Assembly (NCBI GenBank): GCA_028752905.1
Contig: JAQNBH010000014.1
Coordinates: 24,210,644 to 24,274,643, forward strand
DNA length: 64,000 nt
Reading direction: 5' to 3'
Origin: Cladorhizidae sp. MBARI D1340-BT2
Taxonomy: Eukaryota; Porifera; Demospongiae; Poecilosclerida; Cladorhizidae
The position numbers and the translations under genes are program-made. The notes beneath the pieces were generated by a model. That model did no database searches. It was given only the letters and a program-made list of their open reading frames with translations, and was not told the origin of the DNA. Every line of letters starts with the position of its first letter. The first letter of the stretch is position 1. Positions 31,574-42,873 of this stretch are shown here, one piece after another.

Positions 31574-34094
31574 CAGTGTTGCCATAGTGTTGGATTTTAT
31601 CCAAACTGTTTGGATTTTTGACCTTTAAATTTTCTGTTTGGATTTTATCAATAAATGTTTGGACTTTTTTATCATTAGAAAAAAATTGACATTTCATGCA
31701 TATCAGACCATGTGCAGCCTATTTCAAAACCACTCTCTGTGTTATTAGCTGAGTGTGGTCATTTTGTGGTCACCTGGTCTGTGGAATATTCATGTGGTCA
31801 CATGGTCTGTGTAGGAATATTCCTGCACAGTCCTGTGTTATTATGTGGTCACCTGGTCTGAATATGCCTGAAGAGCCATAACCCTTTGATCGATGTGGCA
31901 TGCTCATGCATGAGCTATCTGGTTGGGTATTTAAAGCCTGATTTGTGCAAGAGTTAGAATCTTTCACAGTGAGCGTCAGAGAGAGTTAGCTAGGCATCTT
32001 CAGAACCCAGTACTTCAAGGTTACCAGAAGAAGATTCTTCAGATATGGATTCTGACTCTGATGATGAGATTTCACAAATTCACATTGACATACATATATC
32101 AGGTCTTCTAAGTCTGCAAAAAAGCGATTGTGTGTCTATCGTAGACAGTATGCAAAGACCTTCCCATGGGCCACGACTTCGAGAAAAGGATCTTCTTTTG
32201 CCTTCTGTATGAAGTGCTCTCGTGATATAAACCTTGGAAGAGGTGGTACTAGAGATCTCAGTTCAGGAAACGAAATTACACAAACACTCAGAAAAAGATG
32301 GTTGGGTGTACTCCCTCTACAATCCTAGTTTGGGCCAATAAGAGATGAGTCTGTAATCCGTGTACTCTTCGCATATTTCCTAGGAGAGCACCATCTTGCC
32401 TTTCAATTGGGAGATCATTGTACCAAACTATTCAAGTTGATGTTTCCTGATTCTTCTATTGCTAAAGTTTAAGTGCAGTCGTACTAAAGCAACAGCTGTG
32501 TTGAAAGTTATTGCCCAGGATTGTTGGAAAACCATTTACGCAGCAGTTAGAGAGAATGATACTTCAGCCTCCAAACTGATGAGACAACTGATATTACCGT
32601 TACACCACAAGCTGCTATTATGCTTCGATTCTTCTATAACACCCAAGGACAGGTGAGATGTGTCTTCTTTGTCCTAGAGAGTGTAGAGAGGGCAACTGCA
32701 GAGCTGCTATTTAACGCAATCGATAAGCATTTTCAAGAATCCACTACCCTCCTTTATGATAATCTTGTTGGATTAGGTAGCTACAGATGGGGCCAATGTA
32801 ATGTTGGGAGCACGAAATTCAGTGATGTCACAGTTACGAAGTAAGCAGCCAGCTTTAGTTGCTCTTCATTGTCATTGTCACATAGCAGCACATAGCAAAT
32901 GAGGCCTGCAAAGTCTTGCCTGATGAATTGGAAGATCTGACAACTGATATATGGTATTATTTCCAGAAGAGCCCAAGGAGGCTGCGACAGTTTGAAGAAT
33001 TTCAGAGTTTTGTGGAATGCGAGCCACACAAGTTGTTAAAAGCATGCCAAACACGATGGCTCAGCCTTGAAGCTTGTGTAAATCGTCTTATCGAGCCTTA
33101 CTCTCATACTTTCGAAGTACTGAGGATAAGCAGGCAGTAGTAAGAAGAGTAAAAATTGTACTTGGAAAGCCTCTGACCAAAGCTTACTTGCTCTTTCTAT
33201 GTTCTGCATTACTAATTTCAACAGGTACATGCAGCAGCAATTTCCAATTCTTCATGTTCTCTACCAAGAACACGATTGCTTAATATGAAAAATTCTGTTG
33301 CGGTTCATGAATTCTGACTACCTGTGTGCTGCTGAACATGTTTCACATGTTTGTATTGATAACTCAGAAGAGTATCTCCCTTTACACAAAGTTTTCGTAG
33401 GTCACAACACACTATCATATCTTGAAGAAGAGGATGGATTATCATCTGAAGATGTGAGAAAATTTAGGGAGACTATCCAAGCTCGGTGGATTGCTGCAGC
33501 CAAGGGAGCTGTCAAACGATTACCTATGAGTCACAAGTTACTCTCCCATCTCAAATGGCTTCAACCAGGCTTACAACAATACAGTATGGCTGGTCAGGTG
33601 CTTGCTGCAGCAGAGTGTGTTCCTAAGGTAGTTCAAGTTGGTGACAAACCGAGCTTTCAAGAGGAATTTATGGATTTCTTAAAGTCACAGCCTTCACAGA
33701 GGTGGATAAGTATTGGCACGCAATCAGCCAAATCAAAGACTGCTTGGAAACTGAGTATCGCTACTCCACATTGGCAAAACTCGCAAAAGCCATTCTAGTT
33801 ATACCCCATGGCAATGCTGATACCGAACGTTAATTCAGCCACATTGGTCTCAACAAAATGAAGCACATAAACAGACTAGGAATTTCTACATTATATTCAC
33901 TTTTAACAGTGCAATTCAATTTTCCTCAAAAATGCTATGAATTTAAACCGAATACTGAACTATTAAAGACATGTGTAAATGCTATGAACACACTTTAGTA
34001 TGTTATTTCTCGTGAAATTGTTGTTTGGATTTTGTTTGGATTTTTTGTTGCAGGCGGTAGTTTGGAAATTACCAAAAAAATTATGGCAACACTG
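31574..34094 (+). mobile_element. hAT element, array copy 3
   Basis: Bounded by CAGTGTTGCCATA and TATGGCAACACTG with GAACTT on both sides. Confidence 0.85.
32045..33998 (+). pseudogene. hAT transposase pseudogene, copy 3
   Basis: Same layout as copy 2. It keeps the 19 bp near 32189-32210 that encode FAFCMKC, the first cysteine pair of the BED-like finger, which copies 2 and 4 lack. It still has downstream frameshifts (after 32268 and near 32656, 32844 and 33140) and shares the C-terminal deletion with copies 1 and 2. Confidence 0.8.
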
Positions 34095-34922
34095 GAACTT
34101 AGATATTGTCACAGAAGGATAAGCACAGATATACCACATACCTGTGTGTGTGTTGCACGCGTGCTTGTAAAGACTGGTTCACAACACAAAGCTGGCCAAG
34201 CATTGAATTGCATTGCTCGGCCAGCATCGTGTTGTCAATTGACATTTGGACCGTATTCATTTCGATCATAGCATTCTGATTGGTCTGACACTGCATTTAG
34301 AAGAAAAAAATCTAACCAGCATATGAGACACAGCATCAGACCAATCAGAATGCTGCAATCTATCACATGTCCATCTTTGTTGAATGCAGTTCGAAATGGA
34401 TAGGGTCAAAGCTCACATGACAGCACGACGCTGATGCAATGCTCAGCCAGCGTCGTGTTGTGAACCAGCCTTTTAAGTGCACATGCTGTTGTGCATGTGT
34501 GGGTGTGTAGTCCTAATAATCTGTGAATAAATCAAACAAGCTTGATTTAAAAATAATATAGTGAAAATGATTTGTCAATGGAGGCCACAGATGGTGCTCA
34601 AAGCTTAGTAGGGCTAATATAGCTGGTGGAAAGGTGGATTTGTAAAAATGGGGTGATGATTTGACAGATGGGGTGATTGGCAGATGTGTAGGTATTAATT
34701 GGTACGTACAGAAACACCTATTGACACTTACATCTGCTGATTACCATCTGTCAAACTGTCAATCATCACCATTTACACATGCAGATTTGCAACTCTACAT
34801 CCCCATCTCTCATCTCAGTTCCTCATTTCTTGTTTACCATGAAAAGCAATTCCAAAATGTTACCATTATATTATTATAGCACATAATATTGTTATTATTA
34901 TTAGAAACAATTAACTAAATAT

Positions 34923-35267
34923 CTAGCCAATAATACGTTCAATAAAGTTATACAATAAGTTGGCTGTCCTTGCTTGCAAAGCCTCCCTTTGCTCCCATGA
35001 CTGCGCTGTCGACCAAACCAGTTTCGCCCTACCAACCGAGGCCAATAATACACCAAGATGTTCGTTGTTCACTCTGCTAAATGTTGCTCTCAGAGCTGAA
35101 AATATATAACTCTGATGCTCAATTTCACCCATCCTTGTTAAGTGAGAAGATACTACCATGGCATGGCAGTAATTTCTTTTGTAGCCGGGATGAGTGAAGA
35201 CACCACAAGGACCTGCAGGAAGTTCAACGTCAGAGTAGTTTTCAGATCGGGAAGAAATCTGAGGCAC
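34923..35267 (-). CDS. Unrecognised antisense ORF in spacer, copy 3
   Basis: 114-codon frame equivalent to 27033-27377, with a few substitutions and no stop. Confidence 0.25.
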   Translation of the reverse strand: MPQISSRSENYSDVELPAGPCGVFTHPGYKRNYCHAMVVSSHLTRMGEIEHQSYIFSALRATFSRVNNEHLGVLLASVGRAKLVWSTAQSWEQREALQARTANLLYNFIERIIG

Positions 35268-35525
35268 AACTTAGCAGAGTGAAGGATGAATTACCAGCCA
35301 GTATGCACTCATGTTATATACTGTATCCCTTAGCTGTGGGAAGTACTGCACAGGGGAGAGAAAAAGAAGCCGGATGATGACCTTTTATTCATTTTCTGAA
35401 GTCATAGTTGTACGAGTATTCCCATGGCCTGGGTGGCATTATTCTGGTGGTAATTATATCAGCTAATTCCTGGTCATAATTAAATCTGTAAGGACCACTA
35501 GATATTAGTATCATTTAGCGAACTT

Positions 35526-38049
35526 CAGTGTTGCCATAGTGTTGGATTTTATCCAAACTGTTTGGATTTTTGACCTTTAAATTTTCTGTTTGGATTTTAT
35601 CAATAAATGTTTGGATTTTTTTATCATTAGAAAAAAATTGACATTTCATGCATATCAGACCATGTGCAGCCTATTTCAAAACCACTCTCTGTGTTATTAG
35701 CTGAGTGTGGTCATTTTGTGGTCACCTGGTCTGTGGAATATTCATGTGGTCACATGGTCTGTGTAGGAATATTCCTGCACAGTCCTGTGTTATTATGTGG
35801 TCACCTGGTCTGAATATGCCTGAAGAGCCATAACCCTTTGATCGATGTGGCATGCTCATGCATGAGCTATCTGGTTGGGTATTTAAAGCCTGATTTGTGC
35901 AAGAGTTAGAATCTTTCACAGTGAGCGTCAGAGAGAGTTAGCTAGGCATCTTCAGAACCCAGTACTTCAAGGTTACCAGAAGAAGATTCTTCAGATATGG
36001 ATTCTGACTCTGATGATGAGATTTCACAAATTCACATTGACATACATATATCAGGTCTTCTAAGTCTGCAAAAAAGCGATTGTGTGTCTATCGTAGACAG
36101 TATGCAAAGACTTTCCCATGGGCCACGACTTCGAGAAAGGGATGAAGTGCTCTCGTGATATAAACCTTGGAAGAGGTGGTACTAGAGATCTCAGTTCAGG
36201 AAACGAAATTACACAAACACTCAGAAAAAGATGGTTGGGTGTACTCCCTCTACAATCCTAGTTTGGGCCAATAAGAGATGAGTCTGTAATCCGTGTACTC
36301 TTCGCATATTTCCTAGGAGAGCACCATCTTGCCTTTCAATTGGGAGATCATTGTACCAAACTATTCAAGTTGCCTGATTCTTCTATTGCTAAAGTTTAAG
36401 TGCAGTCGTACTAAAGCAACAGCTGTGTTGAAAGTTATTGCCCAGGATTGTTGGAAAACCATTTACGCAGCAGTTAGAGAGAATGATACTTCAGCCTCCA
36501 AACTGATGAGACAACTGATATTACCGTTACACCACAAGCTGCTATTATGCTTCGATTCTTCTATAACACCCAAGGACAGGTGAGATGTGTCTTCTTTGTC
36601 CTAGAGAGTGTAGAGAGGGCAACTGCAGAGCTGCTATTTAACGCAATCGATAAGCATTTTCAAGAATCCACTACCCTCCTTTATGATAATCTTGTTGGAT
36701 TAGGTAGCTACAGATGGGGCCAATGTAATGTTGGGAGCACGAAATTCAGTGATGTCACAGTTACGAAGTAAGCAGCCAGCTTTAGTTGCTCTTCATTGTC
36801 ATTGTCACATAGCAGCACATAGCAAATGAGGCCTGCAAAGTCTTGCCTGATGAATTGGAAGATCTGACAACTGATATATGGTATTATTTCCAGAAGAGCC
36901 CAAGGAGGCTGCGACAGTTTGAAGAATTTCAGAGTTTTGTGGAATGCGAGCCACACAAGTTGTTAAAAGCATGCCAAACACGATGGCTCAGCCTTGAAGC
37001 TTGTGTAAATCGTCTTATCGAGCCTTACTCTCATACTTTCGAAGTACTGAGGATAAGCAGGCAGTAGTAAGAAGAGTAAAAATTGTACTTGGAAAGCCTC
37101 TGACCAAAGCTTACTTGCTCTTTCTATGTTCTGCATTACTAATTTCAACAGGTACATGCAGCAGCAATTTCCAATTCTTCATGTTCTCTACCAAGAACAC
37201 GATTGCTTAATATGAAAAATTCTGTTGCGGTTCATGAATTCTGACTACCTGTGTGCTGCTGAACATGTTTCACATGTTTGTATTGATAACTCAGAAGAGT
37301 ATCTCCCTTTACACAAAGTTTTCGTAGGTCACAACACACTATCATACCTTGAAGAAGAGGATGGATTATCATCTGAAGATGTGAGAAAATTTAGGGAGAC
37401 TATCCAAGCTCGGTGGATTGCTGCAGCCAAGGGAGCTGTCAAACGATTACCTATGAGTCACAAGTTACTCTCCAATCTCAAATGGCTTCAACCAGGCTTA
37501 CAACAATACAGTATGGCTGGTCAGGTGCTTGCTGCAGCAGAGTGTGTTCCTCAGGTAGTTCAAGTTTGTGACAAACCCAGCCTTCAAGAGGAATTTATGG
37601 ATTTCTGCACGTCGCCATTACCTCCTAAAGTCACGGACATCACAGAGGTGGATAAGTATTGGCATGCAAACAGCCAAATCAAAGACTGCTTTGAAACTGA
37701 GTATCGCTACTCCACATTGGCAAAACTCGCAAAAGCCCTTCTAGTTATACCCCATGGCAATGCTGATAACGAACGTTTATTCAGCCACATTGGTCTCAAC
37801 AAAATGAAGCACATAAACAGACTAGGAATTTCTACATTAAATTCACTTTTAACAATGCAATTCAATGTTTCTCAAAAATGCTATGAATTTAAACCGAACA
37901 CTGAACTATTAAAGACATGTGTAAATGCTATGAACACACTTTAGTATGTTATTTCTCGTGAAATTGTTGTTGGGATTTTGTTTGGATTTTTTGTTGCAGA
38001 TAACACAGGCGGTAGTTTGGAAATTACCAAAACAATTATGGCAACACTG
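35526..38049 (+). mobile_element. hAT element, array copy 4
   Basis: Same termini and GAACTT flanks as the other copies. Confidence 0.85.
35997..37944 (+). pseudogene. hAT transposase pseudogene, copy 4 (C-terminus intact)
   Basis: The last 239 codons (37225-37944) are continuous. They hold the full hAT dimerisation domain: VDKYWHANSQIKDCF, then YSTLAKLAKALLVIPHGNADNERLFSHIGLNK, then TLNSLLTMQFNV. Copies 1-3 lost about 19 bp near the equivalent of 37607 and shifted frame. Upstream this copy still has the frameshifts of copies 2 and 3, so it is not functional either. Confidence 0.82.
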
Positions 38050-39036
38050 GAACTTAGATATTGTCACAGAATGATAAGCACAGATATACCACATACCTGT
38101 GTGTGTGTTGCACGCGTGCTTGTAAAGACTGGTTCACAACACAAAGCTGGACGAGCATTGAATTGCATTGCTCGGCCAGCGTCGTGTTGTCAATTGACCT
38201 TTGGACCGTATTCATTTCGATCATAGCATTCTGATTGGTCTGACACTGCATTAAGGGAAAAAATCTAACCAGCATATGAGACATACATCTGATGATCACC
38301 ATCTGTCAAACTGCCATTTACACATGCAAGTTTACAACTCTATATTCCCATCTCTCTTCTCAGTTCCTCATTTCTTGTTTACCATGAAAATCAATTCCAA
38401 AATTGTTACTATTATATTATTATAGTATATAATATTGTTATTATTATTTTAACTAAATATCTAGCCAATAATATGTTCCTTATCGTTATACAATAAGTTG
38501 GCTGTCCTTGCATGCAAAGCCAACCAATGCTCCCATGACTGCGACCAGTTTTGCCCCACCAACCGAGGCCAATAACACACCAAGATGTTCATTGTTCACT
38601 CTTCTAAATCTTGCTCAAATATATAACTCTGATGCTCAACTTCACCCATCCTTATTAGGTGAGGAGATACTATCATGGCATGGCAGCAATTTCTTTTGTA
38701 GCAGGGATGAGTGAAGACACCACAAGGACCTGCAGGAAGTTCAACATCAGAGTAGTTTTCAGATCGGGAAGAACAACTTGGCAGAGTGAAGGATGAATTA
38801 CCAGCTAGTATGCACTCAATGTTATATACTGTATCCCTTGCAGCTGTGGGAAGTACTGCACAGGGGAGAGAAAAAGAAGCCGGATGATGACCTTTTATTC
38901 ATTTTCTGAAGTCATAGTTGTACGAGTATTCCCATGGCAACATCTGCCCTGGGCTGCATTATTCTGGTGGTAATTATATCAGCTATTTCCTGGTCTTAAT
39001 TAGATCTGTAAGGACCACTAACCATTTAGCGAACTT

Positions 39037-39071
39037 CAGTGTTGCCATAGTGTTGGATTTCATCCAAACTG
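39037..39071 (+). mobile_element. Fifth hAT left end, truncated
   Basis: GAACTT then CAGTGTTGCCATAGTG, continuing to CATCCAAACTG, where homology to the other copies stops and the 33-bp satellite begins. Confidence 0.75.
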
Positions 39072-39500
39072 ATAATAATAGAACATCTAGTCGAAACCTC
39101 CTGATGAAGGCTAGAGCATCTAGTCGAAACCTCCTGATGAGGGCTAGAGCATCTAGTCGAAACCTCCTGATGAAGGCTAGAGCATCTAGTCGAAACCTCC
39201 CGATGAAGGCTAGAGCATCTAGTCGAAAACTCGTAATGAGGGCTAGAGCATCTAGTCGAAACTCCTGATGAGGGCTAGAGCATCTAGTCAAAACCTACTG
39301 ATGAAGGCTGGAGCATCTAGTCGAAACCTCCTGATGAAGGCTAGAGCATCGTCATGAAGGCTAGGGCAGATGAAAGCTAGAGAATCTAGTTAAAACCTCC
39401 TGATGAAGGCTAGAGCATCTAGTCAAAACCTTTTGATGAGGGCTAGAGCATCTAGTCGAAACCTCCTGATGAAGGCTAGAGCATCTAGTCGAAACCTCGA
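39072..39500 (+). repeat. 33-bp satellite with hammerhead-like core
   Basis: About a dozen units built on CTCCTGATGAAGGCTAGAGC + ATCTAGTCGAAAC, with a shorter and disrupted stretch at 39340-39390. In one frame it reads as an 11-residue repeat (MKARASSRNLL); this is a by-product of the 33-bp period, not a gene. The last unit runs into CTCGAGAGAGAGTACAATTT and CAAGTTGATTATTGAGAAGG, the dispersed-repeat tail. Confidence 0.9.
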
Positions 39501-39514
39501 GAGAGAGTACAATT

Positions 39515-40260
39515 TCAAGTTGATTATTGAGAAGGTTATTGAGAAGTTGATTGCTGAGAAAGTTGTTATAATTATTTATTTATTACTATGCAAGGGAGGT
39601 GATAGGATGAACAGTTGTTCTCAATATGTAATGGTCATAATCGTATGAGGCAAAGATGATGTATGACCTCTATCTTGTTTTTCATGACCTTTGCCTGACC
39701 TCCAGGAGTCCTGCCCCACAACAAACCGCACCTAAGCTAACCATCGCCATGCCACACTTGCACTTGGTAGCAGCTATTGACCTCATTGGCTGTCCATGAA
39801 GGTCTTAAAAAAAGAGAAGAAATTTAAAAAAACGGGTCTGTTTATAAAAACATGACATCATAGAACAAAGCAGCCTCCTGTTTGTAATTAATAATATCAT
39901 TTTTTCTATATACACATAATCAACCATGCTTGCTTCAAAAGCTCCTTCAAGTGAAGGTTTGTAACACAGGGAAAACTATATTTACCCACAGTTTTCTATC
40001 CCCTCTGTTTAGCCGAGATGGCCAGTAGAGATTGCAAGTGGAGCTTATGATCGCTTCTGTTCTTCATAAGTGGGTGTAATCATTCATTTAACACATCTGT
40101 TAACATGTGTAATGTTATGTAGTAGACTTGTCAATTTTGTTATTTAAAAATTTATAAACAATAATTATAGTTTACAAAATTTCACATCATTATTTTCTAT
40201 ATCAGTCCCTCTACAAATTACTACAAACTTGCTATATAGGCTGGAGTGTTTTAAGTAAGC
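39515..40260. other. Intergenic, nothing recognised
   Basis: AT-rich sequence downstream of the minus-strand gene, probably including its 3' untranslated region. No clear AATAAA was found on the minus strand. Confidence 0.5.
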
Positions 40261-41943
40261 TTAATTTTTTGGAGCTAGATTGTCATACATTGCTGGAATA
40301 ATTCCCTTCCTAAATGCAGTAGACAAAAGGTCATCCGTCGTACAAATCTGAGGATATTGATGCAGAGCCCATTTGAGGTAGACACTGAACTCACTCCAAT
40401 CAATTGTACCATCCTCATCCATGTCAATAGCCTTGAGAGCTTTGCGTGCCGTATCACATTCGTAGCAACCAAAATATGGAGACATGAAGCCATTGTAGAA
40501 GGCGTGGAATTCAAGGCGATCATCTTGAACACCATCGCGTATATCCCATTCATCCCAAATGGCCCGAATCTCTTCAATAAGCATCTTATGAGACTCCAAC
40601 TTGACCTCAACCACTTCAATTGCATCTCGCATTTCAACTGTGAGCTTTCCGCCAGCGCGATCAAAGAGTAAAGCGATTCCCACATAGCTCATGTACTCCT
40701 CTTTGCGACAACTGGTTAGGTCAGTAATCATCAGCTGCTTCATTTTTAATGCTATCTCATCATTAAACTGCTCGTCTTCACCAAATAAGTTGACAAGCCT
40801 ATCCCTGATCATGGCAGTGGAAGCGAGAGTGCTAATGCGTTTGGGTGACTCCAGACCAAAAAATTTGGCCATGTTGAATGAGCGTACTCCTTCATCTAGT
40901 TCTGCCACCCCACCAAAGTCAAATACCATATCCAAGGCACGAGCACCATAGATGATCTGCTTAGGATGAGGAAGGGCATTAGTGGTGATTTTAGTCACGT
41001 TGATAGCAGCTTCACGCAAGTAGGTGCAGTTGAACTTCTTCTGAACTTTTTTGTTTCCCATACGCACAAGATTCATGATGGAGACAGTGGAAGAAGCATG
41101 TCCTACACCAGCCCCTTCTTCGCAGACACCAGCCCAAACCCCGTCTGCTCCACTACTGAGGCATTCCACTTGAGTTGCATCACCAAAACCCCATTTGTTG
41201 TGAACGTGTACTATAATTTTCCCAGAGCTCCATCCATTGTCATTCATGCATTTACGGATGGCCTTGGTCGAACCAGCAACAAACTCAGGAAGGGTATTTC
41301 CAGTAGGCTCTTCAAATGCAATGCCGAAAGGATGCCTAGCAGCAGGCATGTCAGCCAAACATTTCACAATGGTAAATACGCGCTTAGGTACCGTTGCCAT
41401 AGCAAAAGGAAAATCTCTAAAACTGACAAAGATTTTTGCATCTTCAGAGAGATTTTGGAACGTCCAGTTGATACGCTTTTTCAGAAGCTCACAGATCTTT
41501 GAGCTAAATTTTGGATCATTTTTTGAATCTTCAGTCGCAACATCAACCTCAAAGATGACATTTATTAGCCTGTACTTCTTCATTTTGGTCAAAGCCACAG
41601 GTATAGCTTCAGGGTCCTTTAGGCTACCCACCTCTGAGAAGGAGAAGAAACCACTCATATCAGACTCTGTCTCGGACAATTGTTTGACAAACTTATCATC
41701 CACTCGAGGCATGTGGGAGAACGAGGCAACTATGATGTTGGTAAATCCACATTTCCTGACTTCTTCCAAGATTCTTTTTTTATCCTCCACCGTGTGTCCT
41801 CTCAGTTGCCCAACCGTAGTTTCTCGTATTGAGTTGTCTAGGACGAACATATCCAAGTTGCGCAGGATGCTGCGCTTTTCAGCCGCCTTGGCAATTTCCT
41901 CGTCCATAGCGTGAACGAGATCTTGGAATTCAGCTGCGGCCAT
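40261..41943 (-). CDS. HMG-CoA-lyase-like barrel protein with C-terminal EF hand
   Basis: A single uninterrupted frame. I start it at ATG 41943 (MAAAEFQDL, with A at -3 and G at +4), giving 560 residues. An upstream in-frame ATG at 42045 lies beyond the TATA-like box and is less likely. Counting from the upstream ATG, residues ~65-400 resemble the HMGL-like/pyruvate carboxyltransferase barrel: VLDNSIRETTVGQLRGHT at the catalytic first strand, and VHVHNKWGFGDA (280-291), whose HxH is the usual metal site, followed by SSGADGVWAGVCEEGAG. The C-terminus has a degenerate EF hand near 501-513 and a canonical loop DMDEDGTIDWSE at 541-552. The combination suggests a calcium-responsive lyase or aldolase; substrate is unknown. 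It is the only intact ordinary host gene recognised here. Confidence 0.85.
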   Translation of the reverse strand: MAAAEFQDLVHAMDEEIAKAAEKRSILRNLDMFVLDNSIRETTVGQLRGHTVEDKKRILEEVRKCGFTNIIVASFSHMPRVDDKFVKQLSETESDMSGFFSFSEVGSLKDPEAIPVALTKMKKYRLINVIFEVDVATEDSKNDPKFSSKICELLKKRINWTFQNLSEDAKIFVSFRDFPFAMATVPKRVFTIVKCLADMPAARHPFGIAFEEPTGNTLPEFVAGSTKAIRKCMNDNGWSSGKIIVHVHNKWGFGDATQVECLSSGADGVWAGVCEEGAGVGHASSTVSIMNLVRMGNKKVQKKFNCTYLREAAINVTKITTNALPHPKQIIYGARALDMVFDFGGVAELDEGVRSFNMAKFFGLESPKRISTLASTAMIRDRLVNLFGEDEQFNDEIALKMKQLMITDLTSCRKEEYMSYVGIALLFDRAGGKLTVEMRDAIEVVEVKLESHKMLIEEIRAIWDEWDIRDGVQDDRLEFHAFYNGFMSPYFGCYECDTARKALKAIDMDEDGTIDWSEFSVYLKWALHQYPQICTTDDLLSTAFRKGIIPAMYDNLAPKN

Positions 41944-42013
41944 TTTTTTTAACCTTGATGTAGTAAACTTCTGGACTGGCAAAAAAAAGTGTGCAAGCTT
42001 GCGCTCCTGGTGG

Positions 42014-42021
42014 TTTAAATA
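42014..42021 (-). promoter_or_regulatory. TATA-like box of the lyase-like gene
   Basis: TATTTAAA on the minus strand, 70 bp upstream of ATG 41943. It supports the downstream start codon. Confidence 0.5.
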
Positions 42022-42274
42022 GTAACTGTACCCCAGCATAGGCATGCGTGTTAGCCTGATTCCGCGCTTTTTTAAAATTAGCGCGAGCTCTCTTGGTTAC
42101 ACTCACCGGACCGTCTTGAAATGAATGCAAGGTATTGTGTAGTGTAGCTAAACATCAACTGAAAATTTAGATCACATTGCTCGAACTATTGTCGCATAGC
42201 TGCAGAGCCTAATACTAGACGCAAGTACAAAATGGCGCCTCCGTGTAAATACCCATTCCTATCTATACTGCCAC

Positions 42275-42642
42275 CGACACACAATATTTCGACCAGGCTC
42301 CACCACAAAAACATCTGACAAGCTACTGGGAGGTTATTGATGAAGAGCTAAGGAGACTAATTTCGCCTATCGGCGAGGCCCTCAACCAGGATCTAATTCC
42401 AACTACAGAAGCTGCTGACGCATTTACGTCAGCTCTCTCTGACCACCTTAGGAACTATAACGTCACTCACCCTGGGAACCACAGGGAAAGATCCATCATA
42501 AACATCTGTAAGTCAGCCACATCACATAAGAATTCCCTCAGGAGCCATTTTAGGTCCTCTCCTAGAAATGTTCCTATAAATTACTACACAATGCCAAAGA
42601 CTCAGCTAATCAGCTCAGTGCCTGGAAGCACTGGCCTGTACA
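42275..42642 (+). pseudogene. LINE fragment, N-terminal side of RT (piece 1)
   Basis: An open frame without a start reads KHLTSYWEVIDEELRRLISP through PGNHRERSIINICKSA to MPKTQLISSVPGSTGLYT. It stops at the G-run that opens the hAT element and continues at 46080, so the two parts belong to one LINE. Confidence 0.6.
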
Positions 42643-42873
42643 CAGGGGGGGGGGGGGGGGGGTGCAAGGGGGTGCACTTGCACCCCCCTTTCAAATTAAT
42701 GATATGTATATCCAACTAGCAAAAATATCCAAATGCAAATGCACATTGGCAATAACCTCTGACTTCAAACAAGCCACCTACAACTGACATGTGGTTTGAA
42801 TAATTTACACCTAGTGTCAGTGTCACATGCTGATCCTTGCTAGTGTAGCATGCTGTGAAAGAGCACACCAGCC

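Larger units (their letters stand above)
25327..39071 (+). repeat. Tandem array of ~3.9-kb units (3.5 copies)
   Basis: The same sequence recurs at spacings of 3937, 3951 and 3927 bp. Unit starts equivalent to 25327 are 29264, 33215 and 37142. Each full unit contains a 2.5-kb hAT element and a 1.4-kb spacer. The array begins inside a hAT transposase and ends 35 bp into a further hAT left end, where the 33-bp satellite starts. Units are nearly identical apart from small indels. The fourth unit lacks about 400 bp of spacer (junction near 38283) and is more diverged. Confidence 0.92.

Noticed and set aside
39072..39291. Minus-strand frame of 102 codons over the satellite
   Set aside because: It is the reverse reading of the same 33-bp repeat.
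39072..39500. Regular 33-bp repeats resembling a CRISPR array, and the 11-residue repeat protein they encode
   Set aside because: There are no unique spacers; units are directly tandem and sit in animal transposon-rich DNA. The open frame is a result of the 33-bp period.
41944..42045. Extra 34 N-terminal residues of the lyase-like protein
   Set aside because: The TATA-like box at 42014-42021 lies downstream of that ATG, and the ATG at 41943 has a better context. A mitochondrial targeting role for the extension cannot be fully excluded.
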